The notes beneath the pieces are model-generated. The model saw nothing but the letters and a program-made list of their open reading frames with translations. It was not told the DNA's origin and did not search any database. From positions 1 through 48,436 of the forward strand of contig JAUXAX010000013.1 in NCBI GenBank assembly GCA_030619685.1: a stretch of 48,436 nt of DNA, given 5' to 3'. Source of the stretch: Dehalococcoidia bacterium (GTDB lineage: Bacteria; Chloroflexota; Dehalococcoidia; SZUA-161). This document shows positions 15,355 to 24,094 of this stretch, piece by piece; positions within the stretch are counted from its first letter, which is position 1; every line of letters starts with the position of its first letter. The translations under genes and the position numbers were made by a program.

Positions 15355-16568
15355 GAGCAGTTCACATAGCCACGGGTGCAGTACCAGCGCCACCCACTGC
15401 GGCTGGTGCGGTGGAGAAGATTATATATCGACTGACCAGGTGTCTCCCAGAGTTAGGCTGCAATGTTGATGTTATTGACATAGCAGCAGAGGTCCATCGC
15501 AAGTTGGAAACAGATGTAACCTATCACGAAGTTTGGAATCCACCCCTGGCTGACTCAGGTTTTATTCGCCATGTCCTCAGAATCACAATTTTCGCTGTGC
15601 TGGCGACGCTGAGACTACGCCGCTTGGTTAAGAGCAAGGAAATAGACCTCATCCATACACATAGTCAGTTCCCGGCTGCTGGAATCTTAGCAGCCAGAAA
15701 GCTATTCCGCTGGAGAATCCCCGTGGTTCACACCACCCATAACTCCTACATAGTTATGCGTCCCACCACAGCTAATAGGCTTAGGCATATATTAGAAGTG
15801 ATGGTATTTAAAAAAGCTGACCACCTAATTGCCCTGACCAATGTCGTTGCCCAACAGCTGGTTCTGAAGTTCGGTGTGGACCCAAAGAGAATTACACAAA
15901 TTCCCAATGGCGTGGAGGTGGATGACATCTTTGAGTTTGTGGAAAGTAATCCGGGTAATTATTCGGATACCTCCATCAAGGCTGTGTTATATCCTGCCAA
16001 GATATGCCCCAGGAAAAACCAATTGGCATTAGTTCAGGCCATACCCAGGGTGTTGAATGCATATCCTGACACCAGGTTCATTTTCGCTGGGTTTATTGAA
16101 GAAAGATCATACTTCGATACGATATCCAAATTCGTGGCGGCCAACAACCTCTCTGCCTATGTGCAATTCACTGGTGAGCTTGCCACGGAGCCATTGTATA
16201 AAGAGTATCAAGAGGCCACTGTTTTTGTCTTCCCCACCCTGTATGAGACTCAAGGTGTCGTGCTTTTGGAAGCCATGGCCTTTGGCCTGCCGGTGGTTGC
16301 TTCCAGAATAGGGCCCATAGAAGACGTGGTAAATCTGGAGGAAGGAAGTGCAATACTCATAGACCCAAATAACCCAGATGATATTGCCGATGCCATTATT
16401 CGTTTGCTGGGAGACGAGTCGCTGAGGCAGGAGCTTTCAGCTAAAGGAAAGGATTTGGCGACTCATCGGTTCCGTTGGAGCCAGATTGCGAAGGAGACGC
16501 TTGTTTTATATGAGAAGCTAGTACATGCCAGGGAAGGTGTTTCTACCAAAGGGGGGAATAGGGGATAG
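15351..16568 (+). CDS. GT4 family glycosyltransferase
   Basis: The 405-aa protein has a GT-B fold. The N-terminal acceptor domain starts MRAVHIATGAVPAPPTAAGA and includes the DLIHTHSQFPAAGILAARK region. The C-terminal donor domain has ITQIPNGVEVD, YPAKICPRKNQLALVQA and the EX7E-type segment LYETQGVVLLEAMAFGLPVV. GTG at 15351 is chosen because AGGAGAGG (15341-15348) sits at ideal distance and the start overlaps the previous stop by 4 nt; longer in-frame alternatives run through the previous gene. Retaining enzymes of this family add hexoses from nucleotide sugars in the cytoplasm. The next gene begins 3 nt after the stop, so this is an operon member. Confidence 0.9.
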   Translation: MRAVHIATGAVPAPPTAAGAVEKIIYRLTRCLPELGCNVDVIDIAAEVHRKLETDVTYHEVWNPPLADSGFIRHVLRITIFAVLATLRLRRLVKSKEIDLIHTHSQFPAAGILAARKLFRWRIPVVHTTHNSYIVMRPTTANRLRHILEVMVFKKADHLIALTNVVAQQLVLKFGVDPKRITQIPNGVEVDDIFEFVESNPGNYSDTSIKAVLYPAKICPRKNQLALVQAIPRVLNAYPDTRFIFAGFIEERSYFDTISKFVAANNLSAYVQFTGELATEPLYKEYQEATVFVFPTLYETQGVVLLEAMAFGLPVVASRIGPIEDVVNLEEGSAILIDPNNPDDIADAIIRLLGDESLRQELSAKGKDLATHRFRWSQIAKETLVLYEKLVHAREGVSTKGGNRG

Positions 16569-16571
16569 CAG

Positions 16572-17261
16572 ATGGCAAAAAGCCTGCCGGGTAAGTATGA
16601 TCAAGACTTCTTCGAGCGCAGTGAAGGCCTTCGCCGCTTGAGGAGTGTGAGGGATTTCCCAACGATTCTTGAGTTCTTAGATCCCAAACCAGGGGAAAGG
16701 ATCTTAGATGTCGGCTGCGGGCTGGGCCGGTTATCTTCTCCACTAAGTAGATACGGGGCGGAGGTTACTGGGATTGACATTTCTGAATATGCTATTGACC
16801 AGGCAAAACAGCTATTCGCAGACGAAGAGCGCCTTGAATTTATATGTATGGATGCCCTTGGAATGAGCTACCGTGGGTATTTTGATAAGGTCCTTTGTTA
16901 TCATCTCTTGGAGCACCTAACATTGGCAGATGCTGGCATGCTGCTAAAGAAGATTCATGATGCTTTGAAAAACGGCGGTGTCCTCGCCCTGGGGGTACCA
17001 GTAAATGACTTCACACTTTATAGAAGGGTAATCCGTTTTTTGTTCACCGGGAAGCAGTGGAGAGAGCCTACTCACCAGATAAGCTTTTCCTTACAAAGCA
17101 TTAGGGATGAGCTTTCTGCTGCCCGGTTTCAAGTAACCGATGTTCACCCCTGGTCCTATTTTGGGATAGAGCTCCCAAGGGGATTACTCTCTCTACCAGT
17201 CTTTGGAGGCATGCTGCAAGCTGGTGTTGATATTCGCAGCATTAAGGTTGGGCATTCATAG
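16572..17261 (+). CDS. Class I SAM-dependent methyltransferase
   Basis: The 229-aa protein has motif I RILDVGCGLGRLSSPLS (43-59), the acidic ribose-binding residue in VTGIDISEYAI (65-75) and motif IV-like YFDKVLCYHLLEHL. The family is used for O-methylation of sugars, among many other substrates. In this position, 3 nt after a GT4 gene, sugar or glycan-lipid methylation is the natural reading. The C-terminal 60 residues include a hydrophobic stretch (SYFGIELPRGLLSLPVFGG) that may contact membrane. Substrate cannot be assigned. Confidence 0.85.
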   Translation: MAKSLPGKYDQDFFERSEGLRRLRSVRDFPTILEFLDPKPGERILDVGCGLGRLSSPLSRYGAEVTGIDISEYAIDQAKQLFADEERLEFICMDALGMSYRGYFDKVLCYHLLEHLTLADAGMLLKKIHDALKNGGVLALGVPVNDFTLYRRVIRFLFTGKQWREPTHQISFSLQSIRDELSAARFQVTDVHPWSYFGIELPRGLLSLPVFGGMLQAGVDIRSIKVGHS

Positions 17262-17271
17262 TGAGATTCAA

Positions 17272-18060
17272 ATGATTGAATCAATAGACGAATTGAGAAG
17301 GATTTGTCAGTCGAGAGAAGATCAGTTCTATCAAATGGGGTGGGTTGAAAGGAATATCCTTCGTAGGGTATCGATATATTTTACTAAATTCTTTCTCATA
17401 ATAGGCGCCTCTGCTAATCAGGTAACTTCACTGAGCTTCCTCATAGCGATTATAGGTGGAGTATTCCTCACCTTTGCCAATCCTATATACTGGATAATAG
17501 GGGCATTGTTGCTGCTGTTATTCACCGTCCTTGATTTGGCTGACGGGGAGGTGGCAAGATACCGTGGCTCAGCGTCCCCGTCAGGAGCCTTCTGGGACGC
17601 AATAACTGGCTTGGCTATCTGGCAGTACACGTTGGCCTGCATGTCTTTTGGCATTTACCACGCCGTCCACAATATCACCGTCTTTATCTGGGGTTTCCTG
17701 GCCATAGTATCATTGTTTTTATACAATGCCTCAGCACTGATAACATATCCTATTCTTCACGAAAAGGGACTGCTATCCAAAGTCCTTGCCAGCGCTGACA
17801 GTACGGAGGATAACGAAGAATCCTTTGTGATGCTTGTGATACGACGGGGCCGTAGATTGCTTCATCCTTACATGATAGCTTTTGCAATTGTAGTCCTGGC
17901 GATAATAGATTACTTCATATCCCCCATTATGATAGGGTCTTTTTCTTTTGATGCCAGATATATATACTTGGCTATCTATGCCTTGGCGACACTAGCGGGC
18001 GCCAGCTTAAGGATTTACTCTACGCTACGTGGAGGGGTTAAATTGCGGCATTTCGGATAG
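17272..18060 (+). CDS. CDP-alcohol phosphatidyltransferase-like membrane protein lacking the fourth aspartate
   Basis: The 262-aa polytopic protein carries the family signature DLADGEVAR (residues 88-96, giving D1, D2, G, A, R) followed by G105 and D109. The position of the last aspartate (113) is glycine: the text reads GAFWDAITG. The family transfers a phospho-alcohol from a CDP-alcohol to an acceptor such as diacylglycerol, inositol or a sugar. D3 and D4 are near the catalytic centre, so the replacement may mean altered chemistry or loss of activity. The ATG at 17272 is chosen because it lies just after the methyltransferase stop; a frame from 17203 overlaps that gene. It ends a run of genes from 13302 and faces the flippase at 18124. 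Confidence 0.8.
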   Translation: MIESIDELRRICQSREDQFYQMGWVERNILRRVSIYFTKFFLIIGASANQVTSLSFLIAIIGGVFLTFANPIYWIIGALLLLLFTVLDLADGEVARYRGSASPSGAFWDAITGLAIWQYTLACMSFGIYHAVHNITVFIWGFLAIVSLFLYNASALITYPILHEKGLLSKVLASADSTEDNEESFVMLVIRRGRRLLHPYMIAFAIVVLAIIDYFISPIMIGSFSFDARYIYLAIYALATLAGASLRIYSTLRGGVKLRHFG

Positions 18061-18123
18061 AAGGATAAATTTGAGCGCCTTCCGCCTGCGCAATATCATC
18101 TGTTAGTTACCGCAGTTGATCCG

Positions 18124-19383
18124 CTAAACCCGCCTTCCAAGATAATACGACCTCAAAGCTAAAAGAACATAAATGCTAACGACCCCCTGGGCCCCAATCC
18201 ACACATAGCCAACGCCAACTATACCCGTTGTTGGCACAATAAAGTAGCTCCCTAAAAGCGTGACCAGAGCTGTGAACCCATAGAGGGCTACCAGCTCCTT
18301 GATCCTGCCTCGCACCCGCAGGATGCTCATGTAAACACTGTTTACCCCAAAGGGTATGCTTGATAGGACCAAGATCCTCAGTAGTATCAAGGCATTTGCT
18401 GAATAGCTCGCTCCAAAGAGAAGGAGGAGCCATTTGCCCAGCAGCAGTAACACGATAACGGCTGGGATTAGTAGAAGGAAGATGAAGCCAAAAGACCGGC
18501 GCACATTTCCCCCCAGTTCATCTTCAAAGTGGGAGCCCTCAGCGAATAGGGATTGGGACGCCGCCATGGGGATGGCAAAGAGCAAGGTAGCGATCATCCA
18601 GGCTACGTAGAAGTAGGCGTTTTGCTCTGCTCCTAAGAGGTTAAGGATCATTACAGGCAAAACGAAGATTGGAGCTGCGTAAAATAGAGCGGCGAAGTAG
18701 TTTCCTGCCGAGTACCACCGTATATCCTTGATTATGCCTAGATTTAGCCTGGGCACCGGGCGATAGCCATTTTGCACCCGGGGCAGAAACAGGAACAGCG
18801 AAATGGCAAGGGCAACCCCAATAGCGATGCCCCAGGAGCTAACGATGCCAAAGGTGCCGAAAAACAGGACGAAAAGGATGGGAAGCGGGATTTTAAGCAG
18901 CGAAAAGATGGTGTTCTTCACTAAAGCGAATTCAGCCCTTCTCCTAGCTATGAAGACAAAGTCCATCATGCCTGAAAGTGTCCAGCCGAAGGCGAAGAGA
19001 ACAAAGGCCAGGATGAATATCGCGTTCCCCCTTATGAAGCCTAAGGCAGGAGACCACAGGTCTAAGCCAGCGAGGAATATCCCTGCCACAGCCAGGGCTA
19101 CAACCCCGCTGAGGGTGAAGCAGGAGTTTATCATCTCTACAGGCTTTGCCGCCTTGGGCAGAAAGCGGATAAGGGCAAAATCGAGGCCCAGCTTGCCAAA
19201 CAGAGCTAGAAGGGAGATGGCGGCTATTGTAGCGGCCCCTAAGCCCACCTCAGCTTCGGTATAGAGCCTGGCAACAACTATCCAGAAGAAGAAGCCCAAG
19301 CCGGTCGTCACCACGGTGTTGGCCATCAAAAAGAGGGAGTTCCGATATAGGGGGCTCTTAATCTGTTGCTTTATCCCCATCAT
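18124..19383 (-). CDS. Polysaccharide flippase (Wzx/MATE-like)
   Basis: The 419-aa protein has 12 or so hydrophobic segments. Its N-terminus NSLFLMANTVVTTGLGFFFWIVVARLYTEAEVG is diagnostic of oligosaccharide flippases (YxxxEVG after the first two helices). These proteins move lipid-linked oligosaccharides across the cytoplasmic membrane. Two methionines open the frame (19383 and 19380) with AGGAAA upstream. It is the only intact gene on the minus strand between 10 and 40 kb, convergent with the CDP-alcohol transferase-like gene, suggesting independent acquisition or inversion. Confidence 0.9.
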   Translation of the reverse strand: MMGIKQQIKSPLYRNSLFLMANTVVTTGLGFFFWIVVARLYTEAEVGLGAATIAAISLLALFGKLGLDFALIRFLPKAAKPVEMINSCFTLSGVVALAVAGIFLAGLDLWSPALGFIRGNAIFILAFVLFAFGWTLSGMMDFVFIARRRAEFALVKNTIFSLLKIPLPILFVLFFGTFGIVSSWGIAIGVALAISLFLFLPRVQNGYRPVPRLNLGIIKDIRWYSAGNYFAALFYAAPIFVLPVMILNLLGAEQNAYFYVAWMIATLLFAIPMAASQSLFAEGSHFEDELGGNVRRSFGFIFLLLIPAVIVLLLLGKWLLLLFGASYSANALILLRILVLSSIPFGVNSVYMSILRVRGRIKELVALYGFTALVTLLGSYFIVPTTGIVGVGYVWIGAQGVVSIYVLLALRSYYLGRRV

Positions 19384-20093
19384 TGTTGAACACGTTTCCT
19401 AGTGCTATAGCTACAGGTATCCCTTGGTAACGACGGCCCTTCGGGCGCTGCTCGATTATACTGTAGGCCAGCGCTACGAGCAAGCAAATCGTGGGTTGTA
19501 GATATTGTCGCCCCAAACCTGACATCACGCCTACAAACGTTGACATGGGGACAATCCCGCTGGGAGAGACGCGCAATGTAGTTCTCCAGGCGCGGAGCCT
19601 TGGTGGCCCAGAGAAAAAACAGTGTGAACTCGCCTACCAGTCTCAGGATTCCTGACTTTCAGTCTATGTTAAGTCACAAGACGGGAAATTGCTCTGCAGC
19701 CTGCATATCATCGTTACTGACAATCGACACGAGACAGGAATACCGCGGTGAGATTACCCTTGTCCTTGATGGCCTCTCTACTAGCATGTGCCTTACCTTC
19801 AAGACTTCGCCACCGTTCGATGCCTGCGCCGCGGCGACCAAGAAAAAAGGTGGCTGCTTCGCCACCAACAAACACAGAGAAGCAAGTCGTCTTTCTTTCC
19901 ATTATCGTGGGGGTGGCAATGGGGATTGTGCCGCCGGTTCCATCGAGGAAGTCGAAGCGTGCGAGCAGTGCTGACCTCTATGGCCAATCCCTATCTGCAA
20001 TGTTGCCTTTTAGCCAAGCTTGCATTATAGTCTCCACTAGAGTTGGGCTCAATGCAAACTGTGGCTTGGCTTTAGCCACGGAGGGAAGGCCTT
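19384..20093. other. 710-bp stretch without a recognisable intact gene
   Basis: A minus-strand frame upstream of the flippase (about 19384-19576) reads LGRQYLQPTICLLVALAYSI, reminiscent of the GRYxxP-plus-helix end of GT-C membrane transferases, so this may be a dead gene tail. The rest (19580-20080) has overlapping short frames in several phases, none with convincing similarity. GAGGGAAGG (20081-20089) is the ribosome site of the next gene. Confidence 0.35.
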
Positions 20094-20942
20094 TTGAGGA
20101 TAAAATCTGAAAACGAGCTTGCGGCTATAAGTATCCTGTCCATCCTCCTGATTATCATCATCGCTTTTCTGCCCTCAAACCCGCTACGCATCGTCCTCGG
20201 ATTGCCTTTTATCCTTTTCTTCCCCGGATATACGCTCATAGCTGCCCTCTTCCCCAAGAAAGCTGACCTGGGGAGTATCGAAAGGGTTGCCCTGAGCTTT
20301 GGACTCTCCATTGCCGTTGCGCCGCTCATCGGACTGATTCTGAACTATACTCCATGGGGCATTAGGCTGTATCCCATCCTTGTCTCCATTACCCTGTTCA
20401 TTCTGGCCACCTCCGGTGCTGCCTGGTACCGGCGGCACAGACTGCCAGAAGAGGAGCGCCTCTCTATCAGCTTCAACGTCAACCTGCCGCGATGGGCAGC
20501 GATGAGCGGTTGGGACAAAGTCTTGTCCATTGTTCTGGTGGCATCGATATTGGGAGCTATCGGCGCCCTAGCGTATGTCATCATTACCCCCAAGGCTGGA
20601 GAGAAATTCACTGAGTTCTATGTTCTGGGACCCGATGGCAAGGCCACGGGCTACCCCACCGAGCTGACAGTGGGGGAGGAAGGAAAGGTGATCTTGGGCA
20701 TAGTGAACCACGAGCACGAAGACGATCTAACCTACCGAGTTGACATTCTAATAGACGGCGAGGGCAGCAGCACAATCAGGCCACCTTCACTGAACCACGA
20801 CGAGAAATGGGAGGACGAAGTGGGCTTCATGCCCCAAAAAGCAGGGGGGAATCAGACGGTGGAATTCATCTTGTATAAACAGGGAGAGGAGGAGCCTTAC
20901 GGCTCGCTCTATCTCCGGCTCGACGTGAAAGAAACAAGCTAA
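20094..20942 (+). CDS. DUF1616 family membrane protein
   Basis: The 282-aa protein begins at TTG 20094 behind GAGGGAAGG. It has two N-terminal helices around LSILLIIIIAFLPSNPLR and VLGLPFILFFPGYTLIAALF, two more helices near 70-115, a fifth near 150-170, then a soluble beta-rich domain (170-282: FTEFYVLGPDGKATGYPTEL, then GIVNHEHEDDLTYRVDILID). The phrase RIVLGLPFxLFFPGYTLIAALFP followed by an Ig-like outer domain is typical of DUF1616, known mainly from archaea and some Chloroflexota, often beside glycosylation genes. Its function is unknown. The outer domain suggests it faces the cell exterior. Confidence 0.8.
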   Translation: MRIKSENELAAISILSILLIIIIAFLPSNPLRIVLGLPFILFFPGYTLIAALFPKKADLGSIERVALSFGLSIAVAPLIGLILNYTPWGIRLYPILVSITLFILATSGAAWYRRHRLPEEERLSISFNVNLPRWAAMSGWDKVLSIVLVASILGAIGALAYVIITPKAGEKFTEFYVLGPDGKATGYPTELTVGEEGKVILGIVNHEHEDDLTYRVDILIDGEGSSTIRPPSLNHDEKWEDEVGFMPQKAGGNQTVEFILYKQGEEEPYGSLYLRLDVKETS

Positions 20943-21141
20943 GTCGAAACACGCTTTCCAGCGAATGTGAAACTCATCTATGCAAGGTCCTTCTCTGTTC
21001 AGCGGATTGCACTTTTGGAACTGTCACCCGATCAATTCTGAGAACAACTTACTTGGGGTGTCAGCAAGAGTGAGGTGCCTTGAGGCCTGTGCCAACCAGT
21101 GCTTTCTTGCCATCAAGATAAGAGCATAGTATTACTGGGTC

Positions 21142-21597
21142 ATGTAGGACGGAAAGCCCGGGGTTTCAGTCATAGTCGTCAATTTGAACGGCATGCGCTG
21201 CCTTCAAGCATGCATTCGCTCGGTCCTCAATCAGAGCTACCGAGATTTCGAGGTGATCCTGGTCGACAACAACTCCAGCGACAGAAGCGAGGACTGCGTC
21301 AGGCGAAGGTTTTCCGATCTGCTCGCAAGCCTGGGATACGCCACCGACATCAATTCAGGCATAGCCTGCGCCAAGGGAGGACGAAGAGATACGACTAGTC
21401 AAAGGCAACCACAAACTGAGTTTGTCAGGAAGCTGGAAGAAGAGGGCAAAGTGACAGATGCTTCCGGTGTATATGGCGTTGAAAAGGTGGATCTCAACCA
21501 ACTAGAGCTTGTTAAAGACAGAAGGCCGGTTGACACTTTGAGCAAATATATGGCTCGGTTTGAACGAATTAAGTATCTGCGTATACGCGATGAATGA
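21142..21597 (+). pseudogene. GT2/Alg13 fusion relic: collapsed second copy of a GT2-Alg14-Alg13 operon
   Basis: The first ~80 codons (SVIVVNLNGMRCLQACIRSV, then EVILVDNNSSD, then GYATDINSGIACAKG) match the start of the GT2 gene at 43642-42659. Codon 2 is TAG where the intact gene has CGG. Homology continues upstream of the start into non-coding sequence (TAGTATTACTGGGTCATG here, TAGTATTATTGGGCTATG there). The last ~65 codons (REFVRKLEEEGK-like, LELVKDRRPVDTLSKYMARF) match the C-terminus of the Alg13-like gene 42195-41728. The simplest history is one deletion of about 1.5 kb from a GT2-Alg14-Alg13 copy. Its stop overlaps the start of the next gene, preserving coupling. Confidence 0.75.
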
Positions 21598-23251
21598 GAA
21601 CGAGTCCAGTAGAAAATACAAGCGCGTTTCACTGCTTCTATTCGCCTTGGCCATCGTTCTAGCATCGTTCTCCATCTGCTCGGCTGAATTGAAGATCGGA
21701 ACCTATGGCTTATTATACAGCTTGCCGCCAACTTTTTTCGTAGCCTTTTTCCTCTTGACCATTTCCTTCCTGATCACAGTGAGATTCAATGTAAAGAGTA
21801 GTGCCTTCCTCTTCCTGCATCTAATCGCGCTCGTGTTTTTCCTCTATTTTGTGGCTGCTCTGATCGAAGGTACGCCTAGATTCATCTCGGTGTATAGGAC
21901 GTACGGCCTTGCAGAGTCAATTCTGCGGAATGGCGTTATCGACACTGGCATTAGTTCGTACCTCACCTGGCCAGGGGCAATGCTACTAGGGGCAGGCATA
22001 ATCGAGATCACCGATCTGAGCCCGACAACCTTTCTCATGTGGTTTCCCATTGGCCTTCAGCTGATAACGCTACCGCTGTTATATCTTATCCTAAACAAGA
22101 TTTCTGAAGATCGAAGGGTGGTTTGGATTGGCGTCTGGCTATACTATGTGGCCGGCTGGGTCAATCAAGCGTACTACATGCCGCCCTCCTATGGCTACTT
22201 TGTCTTTCTAGTCATAATATTCATGGCGCTATTCTGGTTACTTGGGAGACGACGAAGGGTCTTCACCGAAAAGGTGCCTGTTTTGATCATACTGGTGATC
22301 CTCTTTGGCGCTATTGTAATGGGCCACCTGCTGAGCTCTGCCATGGCTATATCGTGTCTGGTCGTTCTCTATCTCGCCCTTCTCATACAAAGAGCCCGGC
22401 GTCTCAGAATCGCCATACCAGCGCTGATACTAGCACTCCTTGCAGTGTTTCTGTTTACCCCGGTTGGGGAATACTTTGGCACCACTGTGTCAGAGCACGT
22501 AGAGTTTATACGCTACACCCAACTTGAACCAGGCGAAATATACGAGAGGACCATGGCTTACTTTGGAGGTGGAGCTGAGCACACCAGAGTAATGTATGTG
22601 AAGGCCGCATTCACAACGGCTTTCTGCGCGCTGGCCCTTCTGGGATTAGCATACACCGCTCTTAAAAGAAGGATAGGCGCTGAGTTCCTTGTACCGGCTA
22701 GCCTGATCGTGGGCATTTTGCTTGTCATACCGCTGGCGGGCCCATACGGAGGGGAGATCATTTCACGGGCGTTTGGCTACTCCTTGCCCTTCCTCGCCTT
22801 TTTTGCCGCGAGGAACCTGCAAAGCAAAGCCCTTTCAGCTTTCCTCGTCGCTTTCCTGATAATAGCTCCAACATTATTCGTGGTGTCTGCTTACGGAAAC
22901 GAGAAGGTCGACTATGTCTCTCCGGCGGAGATCGAAGGTGTGGAGTTTTCAGGCGAGCATATAGCGGGCGAGGCTACGGTGTACAGTCTGGGGCGTCGCA
23001 TATGGTGGTTCAAGAATGTAGAACGTATTAAATGGAGACCCCTTAATCTCGAGTCTGTATGCACTGCTGGAGACGGTACGCAGGGGAGCGACAAAAGCAA
23101 GCGCTACTTCCTGCTCGGTGAAAGGGATATAGATACCCGTGTGTTCCTCGGAAGTGATCTCGACCTAGACATCGAACGTGTGAGAGACGTATTTGAATCT
23201 TCATGCCGAGCGAAAATCTACTCCAGTGAGGGGTTCGAGCTATACAGGTAA
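21590..23251 (+). CDS. Polytopic membrane protein, GT-C-like glycosyltransferase (paralogue 2)
   Basis: This 553-aa protein is a diverged duplicate of the product at 13302-15023. It shares the opening helix and the SAELKIGTYGLLYSLPPTFF segment, an outer loop with GTPRFISVYRTYGLAESIL, the NQAYYMPPSYGYFVFLVI helix, and the late YGNEKVDYVSPAEIEGVEF. About twelve helices precede a soluble tail of roughly 110 residues. The GT-C assignment rests on overall layout and locus context, not on a proven catalytic motif. ATG 21590 overlaps the preceding relic frame by 8 nt; a TTG 30 nt upstream is possible but less likely. Sequence after its stop is non-coding for several hundred bases. Confidence 0.7.
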   Translation: MNENESSRKYKRVSLLLFALAIVLASFSICSAELKIGTYGLLYSLPPTFFVAFFLLTISFLITVRFNVKSSAFLFLHLIALVFFLYFVAALIEGTPRFISVYRTYGLAESILRNGVIDTGISSYLTWPGAMLLGAGIIEITDLSPTTFLMWFPIGLQLITLPLLYLILNKISEDRRVVWIGVWLYYVAGWVNQAYYMPPSYGYFVFLVIIFMALFWLLGRRRRVFTEKVPVLIILVILFGAIVMGHLLSSAMAISCLVVLYLALLIQRARRLRIAIPALILALLAVFLFTPVGEYFGTTVSEHVEFIRYTQLEPGEIYERTMAYFGGGAEHTRVMYVKAAFTTAFCALALLGLAYTALKRRIGAEFLVPASLIVGILLVIPLAGPYGGEIISRAFGYSLPFLAFFAARNLQSKALSAFLVAFLIIAPTLFVVSAYGNEKVDYVSPAEIEGVEFSGEHIAGEATVYSLGRRIWWFKNVERIKWRPLNLESVCTAGDGTQGSDKSKRYFLLGERDIDTRVFLGSDLDLDIERVRDVFESSCRAKIYSSEGFELYR

Positions 23252-23705
23252 TGAATAACCTAACGTTAGGTCTCCCTCATCTGCTTGTGCGGGGAACTGC
23301 AAGGACGCCATGATGGCGCATGAAGTCCGCCCCTTCCAACCAGGTCTCTTATGTAGCCTCTTCCTCGAGAGCTTTAAGACCACTGCATTATGCAGCAGCT
23401 AAATGAGTTTTCCCTTTCGGAGAAAGCTTCAGGCCTCGTGAGCGCGTCGTGGGAAAGTGCCCGCGCCCCGGTTCGTAGGTGTTCTTGATTTGCCTGGCAA
23501 CCATTGTTGATATAATAAGCCCAGGATCATTGTGCTGTTCGTGTCCGCTTCGCTAGGGATGCCAGCCTCTCTGGTCAAGGAAAGGGCTGGTAGCAAAGAC
23601 CAACTGCTTCGTCAGGTTTTGCCCAGGATTTTGGGCGCAGACAAATACGAAATGGTCGCTGGGAGGGGCCAAACTCACTAACCCTGAACCTGCTCCAGAT
23701 GGCCA
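23252..23705. other. Intergenic stretch before the tRNA fragment
   Basis: It holds a perfect 12-bp palindrome CCTAACGTTAGG just after the GT-C stop and a hairpin around CGCCATGATGGCG near 23310. A TATAAT at 23511-23516 lacks a well-spaced -35. A 38-codon frame from ATG 23559 (MPASLVKERAGSKDQLLRQV) is open but unrecognised and has no clear ribosome site. Confidence 0.35.
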
Positions 23706-23727
23706 TTTTGCTAATCTTTTGCTAATC
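23706..23727 (+). repeat. Perfect tandem 11-bp repeat next to the tRNA fragment
   Basis: TTTTGCTAATC occurs twice head to tail (23706-23716, 23717-23727). GCTAAT recurs near 23813 and GGATTAGCA (inverted) at 23824-23832. Repeats of this size beside a tRNA 3' end are what arm-type sites of tyrosine integrases look like. Confidence 0.6.
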
Positions 23728-23802
23728 CACTGAGCGGCACGGGATAGCACTAAACAACACAATAGCTACGAAACAGGGTTAAGGAAAAGCCGAACAGGCG
23801 TA

Positions 23803-23891
23803 CTAAATCGTAGCTAATGGCACGGATTAGCACATAGTCCGTGGGATTCGTAAACCGCAGGTCGTCGGTTCGAATCCGACCGCTGGCTCCA
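23803..23891 (+). pseudogene. tRNA 3' half (Thr-like) with degraded 5' part; candidate att site
   Basis: A perfect T arm (GTCGG, TTCGAAT, CCGAC; 23864-23880), the 3' acceptor strand CGCTGGC, discriminator T and an encoded CCA (to 23891) are intact. Upstream, the anticodon region carries TTCGTAA (CGT, threonine) but its stem has a one-base insertion and mismatch. The D arm is only vaguely preserved, and the matching 5' acceptor GCCAGCG is missing. Integrative elements commonly recreate or duplicate exactly this 3' part of a tRNA gene. No integrase gene remains in the window. Confidence 0.6.
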
Positions 23892-24094
23892 GTTTTTGAA
23901 GCTAAAATGAGGCCCCTCAGCGGGAGCAGAGCGAAAATCGGGTCATGAAGCCATATCCCGATGTAGCTTCGCATGCCTCTTTTTACCACTGGCGTGGGCA
24001 TTTGTCAACTGAGGAGCGGCTGTATGATGATTTGTGTGGAAAATGACAAGGTGGTAAGAACTCCAGGGCAAAGGAAGTTGACAGGAAGAAGGTC

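Noticed and set aside
19600..19974. Plus-strand 124-codon frame in the intergenic region
   Set aside because: Overlaps several frames of similar length in other phases, is cysteine-rich without a recognisable motif, and has no ribosome site.
23750..24001. Minus-strand frame containing GRIRTDDLRFTNP
   Set aside because: This is a well-known type of spurious translation antisense to a tRNA 3' end; the DNA is explained by the tRNA fragment at 23803-23891.
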